Shown here piece after piece: positions 36,108 to 48,530 of a stretch of DNA of 64,000 nt; positions within the stretch are counted from its first letter, which is position 1; every line of letters begins with the position of its first letter. The notes under the pieces were generated by a model. That model ran no database searches. It was not told where the DNA came from and saw only the letters and a program-made list of their open reading frames with translations. This stretch comes from Musa acuminata AAA Group (taxonomy: Eukaryota > Streptophyta > Magnoliopsida > Zingiberales > Musaceae), in assembly GCF_036884655.1 (NCBI RefSeq), contig NC_088331.1, positions 15,533,501-15,597,500 of the forward strand. Reading direction: 5' to 3'. Both the position numbers and the translations under genes were made by a program.

Positions 36108-36379
36108 AATCGGTTAGTTGACCTCCATAATTCCGATTTCCTTAGTGTAATTTCTGCTCTTCTTGGCCCGATACTCAAATTATTGGCCCAAAGTCTTCTG
36201 CCTACACATTGACCGATCCTTTGGCTCGATGTCTAATCTTCTGACATGTTTCACTCTGGCCCAACATGATTCTTCCTACTTCAATTGTCTCTCCCTGATC
36301 AAAGCTCCCTGCATCACTCAAAACACAAATAAGATAAACATTATCAATTGGTTTCATCATCAAAATATGAGATTCAACA
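36108..36379 (-). repeat. SIRE-family LTR fragment, minus strand (element B 3' LTR)
   Basis: Read on the minus strand it begins TGTTGAATCTCATATTTTGA at 36379, and it is an inverted copy of the first 270 bp of the LTR at 35149. It breaks off at about 36105. Directly to its right is the polypurine tract AAAAAGGGGGAGAT (minus strand, 36380-36393), so it is the 3' LTR of a minus-strand element whose interior continues rightward. Confidence 0.78.
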
Positions 36380-36462
36380 ATCTCCCCCTTTTTAATAATA
36401 ACAACCAATTGATGATGGAGTTAACCTTAACTCCCCCTATCAATATGCCATATTGATAGAAC

Positions 36463-38071
36463 TATTGAATCTCATATTTTAATGATAAAACCAATTGATA
36501 TGTATTTATATTTTAATCTGTGTTTTGAGTAACGCATGATGCTTCGATCAGGATGAGATAATTAAAGCAGAAAAAATCATGTTGGGCCGGAGGAACATAT
36601 CAGAAGATTAGACGTCAAGCTGGTGGATCAGTCGATATATCGGCAGAAGGCTTCGGGCCATGGATTCGAGCATCGGGCCAAGAAGAGCAGATATTGCGCT
36701 AAGGATATTAGAGTTGCGAAGTCAATTGGCTGATTGGGAAATAGGCCGCAAGAGAGGACGATGCGCCAAAGGATCGGATGAAGCGCCGAGGAACCAATGA
36801 CATGCCAAACAACTTGATTAATTCTTAGTATTAATTATCTAGATCGAAGTATGTTTTACATGTGCAGAATTAACTATGATGGCAAGGCATAGAGCAAAAT
36901 AAAGTCCCGGAGTCAAGGACGCGATCACGTTGGGAGTTCGAGAGTTCGTCGAAAGTCCGGACATTCGTCGGAAGTTATGAAGGAACCAACCGAGAAGTCT
37001 CGGAGCTTGCTAGAGAAGCTCGTCAGAACTCACCAAGAAGATTATCGTGAAGTCCAGGAGCTTACCAAGAGTCCGTCGGAAGTTCATCGGAAGCTCACTA
37101 GAAGAATAGACATAGAGACTTGTTTTGTTTAGCAAATGTCTTAGGATTCGTAGTTAGCACGTAATTGGGCTTGGATTTGGGCCAACCCAATTAGGGGCCA
37201 GCTAGGCCTATGTAAGAATTATGTTGGGCCCAATAAGAAGCCCAAAGAAGTTTCACCATCATGGCATAGTCTTCGAGATTGTGTCAGGTGGTGGTATCGC
37301 TAGTCTGGGCTATTGTACCGCCCCTAGCAAGGTGCCAGGTAGTGGTACCGCCAGTCTAGGTGGTGGTACCGCCCATCACTACCCCCCAAGTGGTGGTACC
37401 GCTAGACCTGGGCAGTGGTACCACCTAGGGCAATGTCAGCGTCAGACTGACATTAGGCAGTGGTACCACCCAGCGTAGGCAGTGGTACCGCCCGTGCTCG
37501 GGGAACCCGAGATAGGAAAGTTTTAGGCTCCAAGTTTGAATCAACTTGAAGCCTATAAATACCCTTCTCATCCTTAATTAAAACACACAAGTATTGAGAG
37601 TAAAAAAGTATAGAAATGCTACTACAATCTTGTGTGAGCTCCTCTCAACGTTCTAAGTATTAGAATAGATTGAGAGAGGAGTGAGTGAGGGTGTAAGGGT
37701 TATCTCCTAACCCAGTAAAAGGAGAATTGAGTTGTAAAAGGTGATTGGCCTTCACCTATTGAAGGAAGGCCTCTAGTGGACACTGGTGACCTTGTCGGAG
37801 GAGGAAGCTGAAAGTGGATGTAGGTCACGTTGACCGAACCACTCTAAAATATGGTTTTTATTTATATTTGTGCAATTTATCTTTTCAGCAAACATCTTTA
37901 AGTGCTTATTGCCTTCAATAATTTTATGAACACGCTTTCAAGTTAAGTTTCCGAAAATGGTTTTACATCAGAAACGATTTTATCATACGAAAGTTTTTAA
38001 ACCGTCGTTATCTTACTGCTGCACTAATTCACCACCCCTCCCCTCTTAGTACCGACCTCTTGATCCTAACA
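36463..38071 (+). mobile_element. Solo LTR (SIRE family), plus strand, 5-bp duplication AGAAC
   Basis: A complete 1,609-bp LTR from TATTGAATCTCATATTTTAA to TTGATCCTAACA, flanked by the perfect target duplication AGAAC (36458-36462 and 38072-38076). No primer site or polypurine tract adjoins it, so it is a solo LTR left by LTR-LTR recombination. It sits inside the interior of minus-strand element B: joining the flanks restores CCATATTGATAGAACTCTTG, the reading seen uninterrupted at 63890-63910. Contains the 11-bp array (36931-37105), the GGTACC array (37264-37495) and TATAAATA at 37554-37561. Confidence 0.9.
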
Positions 38072-38076
38072 AGAAC

Positions 38077-41000
38077 TCTTGGATTCAAAAATCCAAGCAA
38101 CATATCATGATAAAATCATATATAACATCACACTTCTCCCCCTTTGTCATCAACAAAAAGGAGAAGTTCAACTAGTAAGTGTTTAGACATAATTTTAAAT
38201 CATTGTATAATAAACATAATCTCAAGTTTTATCAATATACAAGTTAGCAAGTTTTAGAGATGTGTAGAGTTTAACATATTTGCTTTTCTTTGCAATGTTA
38301 AAGATAGCAAGTTTTCGAAAAAGAATGCAAGATAGCATTTTTGCCTCTTGTTAAAGTTTTGCTTCTTGAGATATGCAAGATAACACTTTTACTTCTCTTG
38401 AGATTGCAAGATAGCAATTCTTGTGATGCTCAAGATAGCAAGTTCTATATCATGCAAGCTAGTGAATTTTATAACATTTTAGAACATGCAAGCTAGCAAT
38501 TTTTACACATATGAAAGTTGGCAAAGTTTTGCATATTTTGAGATTAGCATGCTTTTTGCTTCTCTTTATGATGTGCAAACTAGCAACTTTTCTCCCCCTT
38601 TGTCATTGTGCAAGAGAAGGAAAGAATATAATTTTGTAATTCTTTTCCCGTTATATCAATTTATAAATTATGACAAAGATAAAATATCATTTAAAAAAAT
38701 ATAGTATTGCATGTATCATTCCAAATCATGATGGTATCAAAATTTTAAATTACATTACATCCTACCATGCATGATCATAACTTCTCATTTGTATGCATCA
38801 ACATAAATTCATGAGTATTTCATGTTAGGATCGGAGCAGCACTAAGAGGGGGGGGTGAATTAGTGCAGCGGATTAAAACTTCGGTTTTAGAAAATCTTTC
38901 GTACGATAAGAACGGAACTTGAAAAGCTTAGTCTTGAAAGCGTATTCTTAAATATGCGCAGCAAAAGTAATAAGGAACTAAAGCATATAAGAAGGTTTGC
39001 AATAATGTAAATAGCAATAATGAAATGCAAACCAAGGATCACGCCGATTTTAGAGTGGTTCGGTCAAATGACCTACTCCACTTGCGAGGCCCCTCTTCGA
39101 TGAGGCTCCCACCTTCCACTAGCAAGTCTCTTGAAATGGAAGGGTAAATACCCCTCTTACAACTCTTTACAAGCGGTTCACTCTCTTACAGATTTTCGAG
39201 AAGAGATGAGGTGAACACTAGCAAATTGAAAAGAAGACAAGCTAACACTTTTCTAAGACCTTTCTCTCAAACTCTTGCTGCTCAAAAAGTTGTCTTCTCA
39301 GCTGAGAATAGAGGGGTATTTATAGGCTCCAAGAGGATTCAAATTTGGGCTCCAAAATTTGAATTCTCGTTGGGTTCCCGATGCTGGCGGTGCCACCGCC
39401 TGTCAGTGGCGGTGCCACCGCCTGTCACTTGTCGAGCTGATAGTGCTGGGCGGTGCCACCGCCCAGCCAAGCGGTGCCACCGCCTGGCTCTCGGACACTG
39501 GGCGGTGCCACCGCCCAGCCCAGGCGGTGCCACCGCCTATAGTGTTTTCAGCCCGTCTACAGTGTTTTCAGCCTACTTAGTTTGGCTTCAATCTTGGCCC
39601 AAACTAATCCGAACTCGGGCCCAATTGGCCCCTACTTAGGTTATAGGATTAATACCTAATCCTAACCCTAATTAACATGCTAACTACGAATTTAAAGACA
39701 TTTTCTAAGCTATTACAAAGTTCGTAAGTCAAGACTTCTTCCGGCGAGCTTCCGACGAACTTCCGACGGTCTTCCGATAAACTCTCGGAAACCATTCTGC
39801 GGACTCCCGGAAAGCTCCTAGACTTCACGATTTGATCTTGGCGAGTTCCAACGAGCTTCTTCGGCAAGCTCCGATCTTTCTCGGCGAGCTCCGCGAACTT
39901 CCAACGAACCTTCCGGCGAGCTTCCAAAAATCCCTTCGGCAAGCTCCCTACTCATTCTCGGCTAGTTCCGGCAGCATTCCCGACGAACCTTCGGACTTCC
40001 GTCGAACTCTTGAACTCCCAATGAATCCTTCGTGCTTGACTCCGCACTTTGTTTCGCTTTATGTCTTCATCGTTATCGTAGTTAATCCTGCACAGCAAGC
40101 CAAAACTCTACTCCGATCTAGATAGTTATTACAACGCGAATCGACATTACGTTGCCCGGCATGTCATTGGTTGGCGCTTCGTCCGATTTTTCAGCGCATC
40201 GTCCTCTCTTGCGGCTTGTTGCCCAATCGGCGGTTGACCTCCGCAACCCCGATATCCTTAGTGCAATTCCGCTCTTGGCCTGATGCCCGACGTCCGAAGC
40301 CTTCTGCCATCCAATATCCTAACGTGATCTCCTCCAGCGCAACGTCAATTCCTCTTGCGTTAACTGTCTAATCCTGATCGAGTAGACCTGCATCACTCAA
40401 AATGCAGTTAAACATCTAAACACAATCAATTAGTTTCATCATCAAAATCCGAGATTCAACATTTCATGTATAATTTCATATCATCACATGAAAAATAACA
40501 AGAAAAATTTGATGATGAGATATACAAATCATGAAGACAAATTGTGAATATCAAGAGATCTATTATGATTCTTTTCGGATAACTCAAATAGTAAAAAGAA
40601 AGACTCATAGTAAATAATCTTGATTTATAAAAATAATTCTCAAGTTATAATTCTAAGAAATCAAGAGAAACCATGATTCATTTTAACAAATCTTCTCTTA
40701 AATAAATAATGAAAAGAATTCTTAGGAGATCATGAAAAATCTTGATTAATATAAAGAGAATCTTATCTTATCACGATTTGATAAATATTCTTTTAAATCA
40801 TACATGCATCAAGAAAGATGTTTCATGTTGAATATACCACAAGTCGTAAATACGATAAATGATTTATTTGGATATATTATCTCATTAGTCATATGAAAAT
40901 AGATCCAAAATTATCATCAAAATCACTTTTCGGAAAATTCAATGAAGGCAACACAGATAGATTCACATGAGAACTTGATTCATGCATAATGTTTCAATTC

Positions 41001-42026
41001 AAAAAAAATATTTATAATTCTAAAAAATTCATGATTTATCTACAAAATTTTTCTCTTTAGTAAATGACAAAAAGAAGCATAAGAGATCAAATAAGCGATC
41101 TTGATTCATAAAAGATTTCATGTTATAAGTCTCGAGAAATTATGATTTTGATAAAACTTATTCAAATTTATCAAACCATTTTCATAGTCCAAGATATTCA
41201 TAAAAGTATAATATACATGGATTTATTAATCTTTTATCGAAAAATCAATAAGATAGAGATGGAAAATGTATTCCTTTTTTATATGTTTCATTTGAAGTTG
41301 TTTGTTTCATACAAGTATGTCTTTGTCTTTTATGCCAAATCAAAATATATATCATCGTTTAAAACCAAAAGACAAAGACAAAGATAAAGACTTGATTCAT
41401 TACAAAATTTTCATGACAAAAAATATAACACATTAAACATAAGACTTCTTTAAACAAGAGATTTGATTTATCATTTTAATTCCAATGATAATGCATTTTT
41501 TTTATGTGTTTCATTTTACGTGATTGATTTTATATAAGTATGCTCAAGTTTTTCGTATAAAAACCATACATCATAATTTAAAATCGAAAGAGTAAATCTC
41601 ATCATAGAAATTATCAAGATCAATAAACCATAAATTACCCAAAAATCATGATGCATAATTTTGAAATATAAACTTATCAACCATGATCATTATGCATCAT
41701 TACTTTAGGCATAATATCAAAACATGGTTTAAGTTTTTTTAAGGTACAACATGCACAATTTCACATTTAGCATGATATCAAACCTCTTAACATTTTCATT
41801 AAGACATCAAGCATTTCCAATCAAAATCAGAAATCATAAAGATACATATTATTTTTTCTTAAAAAATATACATAGGATTATCATTATATTTAAATCTAAC
41901 ATTTTATTCCTTTATCATAAAACATATAATTTTTATTTTCTTTTTCAAAATTACTAGCATGATCCCCTCTTCTTTATTTATTTATTATATTTTATATACT
42001 AATTTAAAAATAACATATGAAATGCA
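38077..42026 (-). other. Non-coding interior of minus-strand SIRE-family element B
   Basis: AT-rich DNA continuing the interior that starts at 36380, interrupted by the two solo LTRs. The first part (to about 38620) has repeated GCAAGATAGCAA, AGCAAGTTTT and CTCCCCCTTTGTCAT words, also found in the interior of element D (63950-64000). No integrase, RT or RNase H can be read, so pol appears deleted or never present. Confidence 0.6.
38823..40461 (-). mobile_element. Solo LTR (SIRE family), minus strand, 5-bp duplication TTTCA
   Basis: A complete 1,639-bp LTR; on the plus strand it reads TGTTAGGATCGGAGC to CCGAGATTCAACA, both ends intact. It is flanked by the perfect duplication TTTCA (38818-38822 and 40462-40466). 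No primer site or polypurine tract adjoins it. The inverted TATA box is TATTTATA at 39318-39325. Its palindrome array (39384-39540) uses a GGTGCCACC core rather than GGTACC, in almost identical units. Intact ends and duplication suggest it is one of the youngest insertions here. Confidence 0.92.
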
Positions 42027-42390
42027 TCAAGTAATTTTAAAATAAATTAAGGGAGTTTTGAGTGAGTCATTTACCTCATAGTCGAGAGCCGTTAAGGCGA
42101 AGTTCGTCGTTTCGTCTTCATCGGTTTGCTCCTCATTATCGGATGAGCTTGATTCATCACAAGCCGCCTTAAGTGCTCTCTTCTTCTTTGGCAACTTCTT
42201 TTTAAGTTCATTTTTATTCTTTAATTCTTGTTTAATAAACCTTTCAAATTTTATAGAGAGAAGTTCAAGTTTATCATCACTTAAGCTTTCGCTCGAATGA
42301 TCTTTATTTGTTCTAAGTGTTAAATCCTTCTTATTCTTTGGAAGGTTGTCTTTGCTAGTCATAGGTGCTCAGCAAGCCAATCATGTAAGT
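42027..42390 (-). pseudogene. Copia gag fragment of element B
   Basis: A short frame with KNKKDLTLRTNKDHSSESLS, a lysine-rich middle, and an acidic DESSSSDNEEQTDEDETTNF tail. These match the stretch around the zinc knuckle in element C gag (49340-48990). The knuckle itself is deleted between the KKK run and KRALKAA. Upstream residues IGLLSTYD correspond to IGSLIIYE of element C, so homology extends to about 42390. It is the only coding remnant in element B. Confidence 0.78.
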
Positions 42391-43350
42391 GTTGGCACAT
42401 GTGACTTAACACAGAATTTTTTTGCTCATTATATTTTAATATTTATCACTTTATATTGACTATTGCATATATGCATATATATATTGTGATATCCTTGGAT
42501 ATGTGAAATGAGAATCAGATCGTGATGAGATCACGATAATGAGACCAATTTGCCTTTAAACACAGATCCTAAATAATCCCAATCATAGGTTAATCGAGAG
42601 AGACATCGAGATAACCAAACAAACTAGTGTGTTGTATACCCATCCATATGATGGATGCAACTAGTCTTATAGCTGTTCGTGTGGGGATACTAGGGATACA
42701 GTACAAGTGATTATTGGAGAATGAGTTCACTAATTGATCTACTTACGGAATGCTGGATGGCTAATGATGCCTTATTGTCAGACAACGATTTCGTAGTCCC
42801 AATGGTGTATCTAGTTCTTAGACTTGAGACACCAAGAATGTCCTGTATGAGTACTCCATTCTTTGATATCAGACTTATAGGTTTGGATGTTTCAAATCTA
42901 GTATAACCGATCATTGGGAGTGACAATCAACCTTACGAGGGCTATTGAGTGTCGATAGAGGATCATCCACTCTCGGCGTCATGAGAGAATTATTCTATAT
43001 ATTCTTGCTCAGACAAATCCCTAGCTAGGGTCATTTAGATTGAGAGAGAAAGAGTTCTCCAGGAGAATCCGATTAGAGCGAGACTCGAGTAGGAAACATA
43101 TGGGTCTGACAGCACCATACCCAATATATGGTCTCTAGAATATTATATGGATGAGGGACTATAGGTACATGATAACTGAGGACAGATAGGTCCAATGGAT
43201 TAGATTCCCCTGTATCGTCTGAGGACTATGGCGTAGTGGTCTAGTACATTTGTAGTCGATAAGTCAAGTGAATTATTATGGAGATAATAATTCACTGAGC
43301 CAAAAGAAGTTCTTATAGGTATGACTCACGGCTAGCTTGATATTAGGCCT
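42391..43350. repeat. Unidentified repeat-like segment between two SIRE-family elements
   Basis: About 960 bp of moderate composition with no coding potential. It joins the gag fragment of element B to the truncated 3' LTR of element C. Its texture resembles the LTR of another retroelement family, but I found no TG..CA ends, primer site or duplication. Confidence 0.35.
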
Positions 43351-44035
43351 AGAGGGTCACGGTCGCTTAGGCGGTACCACCACTTGACAGGGGCGGTACC
43401 ACCGCTTGACTTCGCTCGGAGACCGAGCTCAGGCGGTACCACCACCCAATCTCGCTCAAAGACTGAGCCCAGGCGGTACCACCACTTGACTTGGGTGGTT
43501 GCACTGCCCAACTTTCTTGAGCTCTTAGGCGGTGCCAACGCCGACCCAAGTGGTGCCACCGCCGGCCAAAAAATCTGGGTCTGAATGGGCTGATCCATTC
43601 GGCCCAATTTGGGTTTGTCAAGGGCTCAATTACCCCCAGATTAAGTTAATGAGATCACCTCTCATTCCTAAAGACATTTACTACAACTTGCTCTAGTGTG
43701 TCAATCGCTTCTTCCGGCGAACATCCGATGAACCCTCAGCAATGCTCCGGCGGACTTCCGGCAAATTCCTGGACTTGCGACGATCCAATTTTCGAGTTCC
43801 GATGAGCTTCTTTAGCAAGCTCCTAGACTTCTCGGATTTGTTCCCGTAGAACCTCCGACGACCATCCGGACTTCCGTCGAACTCTCGAACCCCCAACGTG
43901 ATCATGGTCTTGATTTCGGCGTAACTCCTGCTGCATGTCTTACTTCCATTGTAGTTAATCCTGCACACTTATCTCAACATATGTATTAGATAACAAATGA
44001 TAATTGATTTCATCATCAAAATCCGAGATTCAACA
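43351..44035 (-). repeat. Partial 3' LTR of copia element C
   Basis: Read on the minus strand it begins TGTTGAATCTCGGATTTTGA at 44035. It keeps the 11-bp-period array (43707-43895) and the GGTACC array (43364-43565), and is then cut off at about 43350. The TATA region and the C-rich terminus are missing. Confidence 0.82.
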
Positions 44036-44049
44036 ATCTCCCCCTTTTT

Positions 44050-45414
44050 GATGGTGACAATCAATTAATAATGGAGTTAATCTTAACTCCCTCTATCTAT
44101 ATACCATACTTGAGATAAGTCATTCTTGAATTCAAAGCCTTTGAATTCAAGAGACATATTGATAAGTTAATATCGTTTAACCTTATCAATACTCCCATCA
44201 TGATTCATATCATGATGTATCTCTTTGAAAATGATGTCAAGGCTTGACATCCATTTTCAGGTTTTACATTTCAAATGTGAAAGATAGTAATCGTAGCAAT
44301 TCATCATATGGTAAGATATCAACATGTAAAACTTTGATGTAAGTTCTTGATATCTTAACATAATATAAACATTTCAAGTGTTTAGCAATCATAGCATTTC
44401 ATCACATGACAAGATATCAATTTGTAGAATTACGATGTAAGCTCTAGATATCTTAACATAGTGTAAATATGGCAATAACATAATGCAATTATGGCAATCA
44501 TAACAATTTTATCACCAATTTATCATATATTTCAATGCAAGCTTTTGATATCTTAACATAATTCAAGTTCAAATATGGCACTCATAGCATCAATTCATAT
44601 AGCATTAAATTCAAATATGGCACTTATAGTATCAATTCATATATTTCTCCCCATTTGTCATCGACAAAAAGGAGAACGATATAAGCAAATTTTAACTAGG
44701 TTTATGTCATTTTTCAATAATAAGTGATAGAATATCAATTATACAAACATCTCAAGCAAAACATGATACAGAGATAACTTTCATTACTTCTTCCTCTTTA
44801 TTTGTTATTATCTTTTTGCATGAAGGAGGAAAGCCATTTGTGAGCTTACTCGAATGAAGTTAAATTTGATAAGATATTAAAGCACGCTTCGTTTTTACAA
44901 GGATCAAGATATGTGTGTGAATCAAATCCTTGCACGTAAAACTATTTCTCAAAAGATATAAGAAGGAATCATCAAATCCATTTCTCGAAAGATATTTTTC
45001 ACATGATAAGTTTATGAGAGATGCATTTGCTAATTGATTCTATATGTCAAAAATCAATAATATGAATCAAACTCGATATGACATATGTTTATTAAGTCCG
45101 GAAGAGAATAATGTATCGAGAAAATCTGATTGTTAGGATCAAGAAGATCCGAAAATGAAATTTAACACTTTCATGCATTCGGTTGAGGTTTTGCTATAGA
45201 TTTTCAAATTCAATCATGAAGATAAAATATGCTTATTATCATGGAAATTTTTGTATCCAAAACACATAATTTCCAACATATAATTAAGGCATATAATTAT
45301 GTAAAATCATCATGGTAATTAAGTGATTTGATCATTAAATCAAGAAAGTCCGAAAAATAATCTTAACAAGTTCATGCATTTGGACACATTAATATTCCTA
45401 ATTCTCTTCTAATA
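44050..45414 (-). other. AT-rich 3' non-coding region of copia element C
   Basis: Lies between RNase H and the polypurine tract, like 11807-12910 in element A. Repeated words such as GATATCTTAACATA and CAATTCATATAGCAT recur several times. No env-like ORF. Confidence 0.55.
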
Positions 45415-47130
45415 AAATTAAATTATTCTTCACTCAGAGGTTTTATAAAAATATCAGCTAGTTGATGCTTAGTATCAATTAACTCTATGATTACATCATG
45501 ATTAGTGACATGATCTCGTATAAAATGATGTCCAATATCAATATGTTTTGTTCTTGAGTGTTAAATGTGATTCTTTATTAAATATATTACACTTATATTA
45601 TCACATTTAATGGGAATATTTTTAAGATGGACTTTATAATCTTCTAAGGTGTTTTTCATCAACACAACTTGCACACAGTATGCACTAGCTGCAATATACT
45701 TAGCTTCGGTTATTGAGTATACAACCGAGTTTTGTTTCTTAAATGACTAGGAAACAAGGGAATGTTCCAAAAATTGATATGTTCCTGATGTGCTTTTTCT
45801 ATCTAGTCTATACCTAGCAAAATCCGCATCAGCATAAGCAATTAACTCAAAATTTTTTATTTTTGGATACCATAATCCTAGATTTGTGGTACCTTTAAGA
45901 TATCTAAGTATTCTTTTAACCACTTTAAGATGAGGTGTCTTAGGGTTCGATTGAAACCTAGTACAAAGTCCTACACTGAATATGATATTTGGTCTAGTTG
46001 TAATGAGGTAAAGTAAACTTCCTATCATACCCCTATAAGTTTTTTGATCGAAGCTTTCTCCACTTTCATCAACTTCTAACTTAATGGAGGTGCTCATAGG
46101 AGTATTAATAGCTTTTGAGCTATCCATATTAAATCTTTTCAGCAGATCTAAAGCATATTTAGTTTGACTAATAAAGATGTCATTGCTTAGTTGCTTAATT
46201 CGTAAGCCTAAGAAAAATGTTAATTCTCCCATCAAACTCATTTCAAATTCAAGACTCATGGTTTTAGTAAAAGATTCACAAAGAGATTCATTCGTAGAAC
46301 CGAAGATAATATCATCAACATAAATCTGAATAATAAGAAAATTATTTTTAAAATTCTTGATAAACAATGTAGTATCGACCTTATCTTTTGTGAAATTATT
46401 TTTAATAAGAAAAGAACTAAGTCTCTCATACCAAGCCCTTGGGGCTTGTTTTAAACCATAAAGAGCTTTAGTTAATTTAAATACATGATTAGGGAGGCTA
46501 TTATTTTTAAATCCGGGAGGTTGTTCAACATAAACTTCTTCAGAAATAAAGCCATTAAGAAAGCACTTTTAACATCCATTTGAAATAATTTAAAATTATT
46601 ATTACTAGCATAGGCATGGAGCATCCTCATGGCTTCTAATCTAGCCACAAGAGCAAAGGTTTATTCATAATCGATACCTTCTTCTTGGTTGAAACCTTTG
46701 GCCACTAATCTAGCCTTGTTTCTAACCATGATACCATATTCATCTTGCTTGTTTCTAAAGACCCATTTAGTACTAATAACTAAATAGTCATTTGGCCTAG
46801 AAACAAGCTTTCACACCTCATTTCTTTCAAATTAATTTAACTTATCTTGCATTGTGATAATCCATGAATCATCTTTCATGGCTTCGTCAATACATTTAGG
46901 TTCAATTTGGGAGAGAAAAGCGGCGTTGACACAAAAAATTTTAAGAAAAGAATGTGTTTGAACCCCTTTAGATGTGTCTCCTAGGATTAGATCCTTAGGA
47001 TGAGCATCTACATACTTTCAATCCTTGGGTAAGGATGTTTCGGAAGTGGATGCATCCAAGTTGCTAGTTGGAGAAGGGGTTTCATTTAAATTCAAAGAAT
47101 CAAATTTAACATCATCATCAAAAATTATTT
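45415..47130 (-). pseudogene. Copia C reverse transcriptase and RNase H
   Basis: The largest surviving frame (46367-45747) has the catalytic YVDD in LIIQIYVDDIIFGSTNES, then MSLEFEMSLMGELTFFLGL, TRPNIIFSVGL and the RNase H block IAYADADFARYRLDRKSTSG. Upstream in another frame are [17 protein letters not shown] (about 46440-46490) and the start of RT (about 46560-46800). Downstream (45690-45430) the RNase H tail reads [15 protein letters not shown], with stops. The catalytic tetrad residues seem present; the frames are broken. Confidence 0.88.
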
Positions 47131-47199
47131 TTCTTGATTTCATAAATCTTATTGAAAACAACATGAATGAATTCTTCTATAATTAAAGTTCTTTTATTA

Positions 47200-48360
47200 A
47201 AGATACGAAAAGCTTTAGAAACCAAAGAGTAACCAAGAAAAATTCCTTCATCGGATTTAGCATCAAATTTTCCTAAGGTATATTTTTCATTCAAGATAAA
47301 ACACTTACACCTAAAAACTTTAAAATATAAAACATTGGGTTTTTTGTTGTTTCACAACTTATAGGGAGTTTTGGTGAGTAAGGATCTTACTAGAACTCTA
47401 TTCAAAATATAGCATATAGTGTTTATGGCTTCGGCCTAAAAATATTTAGGTAGGCTATGTTCATTCAATATGGTTCTTACCATTTCTTGTAAATTTCTGT
47501 TTTTCCTTTCTACTACTCCATTCTGTTGAGGATTTCTTGGAGTAGAGAAGTTGTGATTGTATCCATTAAATTCATAAAATTCTTGAAAATCATGATTTTG
47601 AAATTCACCACCATGATCACTTCTAATTGATGAAATCATATAACCCTTTTCATTTTGAACAAGTTTGCAAAACTTGGTAAAATATCTAAAGCATTCATTT
47701 TTGTGTTTTAAGAAATAAGTCTATGTGTATCTACTATAGTCATCTACAATGACGAAAGCGTATTTGCTAACTCCTAGGCTTGATGTAGAGATTGGTCCGA
47801 ACAAGTCCATATGGATCAATTGTAAAGGCCTAGAGGTGCTTATTTGATTCTTAGATTTGAAACTACCCTTAATTTGTTTTCCTAATTGACAAGCATCACA
47901 CACATTATCTTTGATAAACTTGATATGAGGAATTCCTCGTACAAGTTCTTTGGATGATATTTGAGTGATTAGTTTTATGCTAGCATGACCTAATCTCCTA
48001 TGCCAAAGCCAAGCATCCTCATTTAAAATTGAGAAACACATTTTATTGCAAAGATCATTGATGTCAATGGTGTATACATTATTCTATTTTAATGCAATCA
48101 TAGATGTGTTTTTGTGTGGTTTTTCAATAATGCAAGCATTAGATTCAAATTTGACAATATATCCTTTATCACATAATTGACTAATACTCAAGAGGTTATG
48201 TTTTAAACCACCAACTAATAAAACATCTTCAATAAAGAAGTTGGATTTGTTACCTATGGTGCCTTTGCCAATGATTTTACCCTTGTTGTTGTCTCCGAAG
48301 GTGACATAGCCTTCATCTATGCTAGTAAGCTTAGAGAATTGAGATGGATCTCTAGTCATA
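47200..48360 (-). pseudogene. Copia C protease and integrase
   Basis: The protease end is the frame 48359-48084 with LTSIDEGYVTFGDNNKGK and [19 protein letters not shown]. The active-site motif just upstream reads WYLDSRCSRHMT, so the DSG glycine is Arg. The GAG-preintegrase and zinc region follows (48041-47721): [23 protein letters not shown] and MDLFGPI with the first catalytic Asp. The core continues at 47639-47436 with SIRSDHGGEFQN (second Asp) and [11 protein letters not shown] (Glu). Stops at 47721 and 47436 interrupt it. Confidence 0.88.
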
Positions 48361-48530
48361 TGCCTTGAGCATCTACTATCAAGGTACCATATCTTGCTCC
48401 TAGTTTGTGATGGTGTATGTCTCTACAAGAAAGGATAATTTTTAGGTACCCATTTACTTTTGGGTACCTAAAAAATTGATCTACATTATTTATTATGTTG
48501 CATAGAGTTTATCATGGTTCCTTTAGGAAC

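Noticed and set aside
39211..39639. A 142-codon ORF in the solo LTR
   Set aside because: It spans the LTR palindrome array and has no counterpart that stays open in the other LTR copies.
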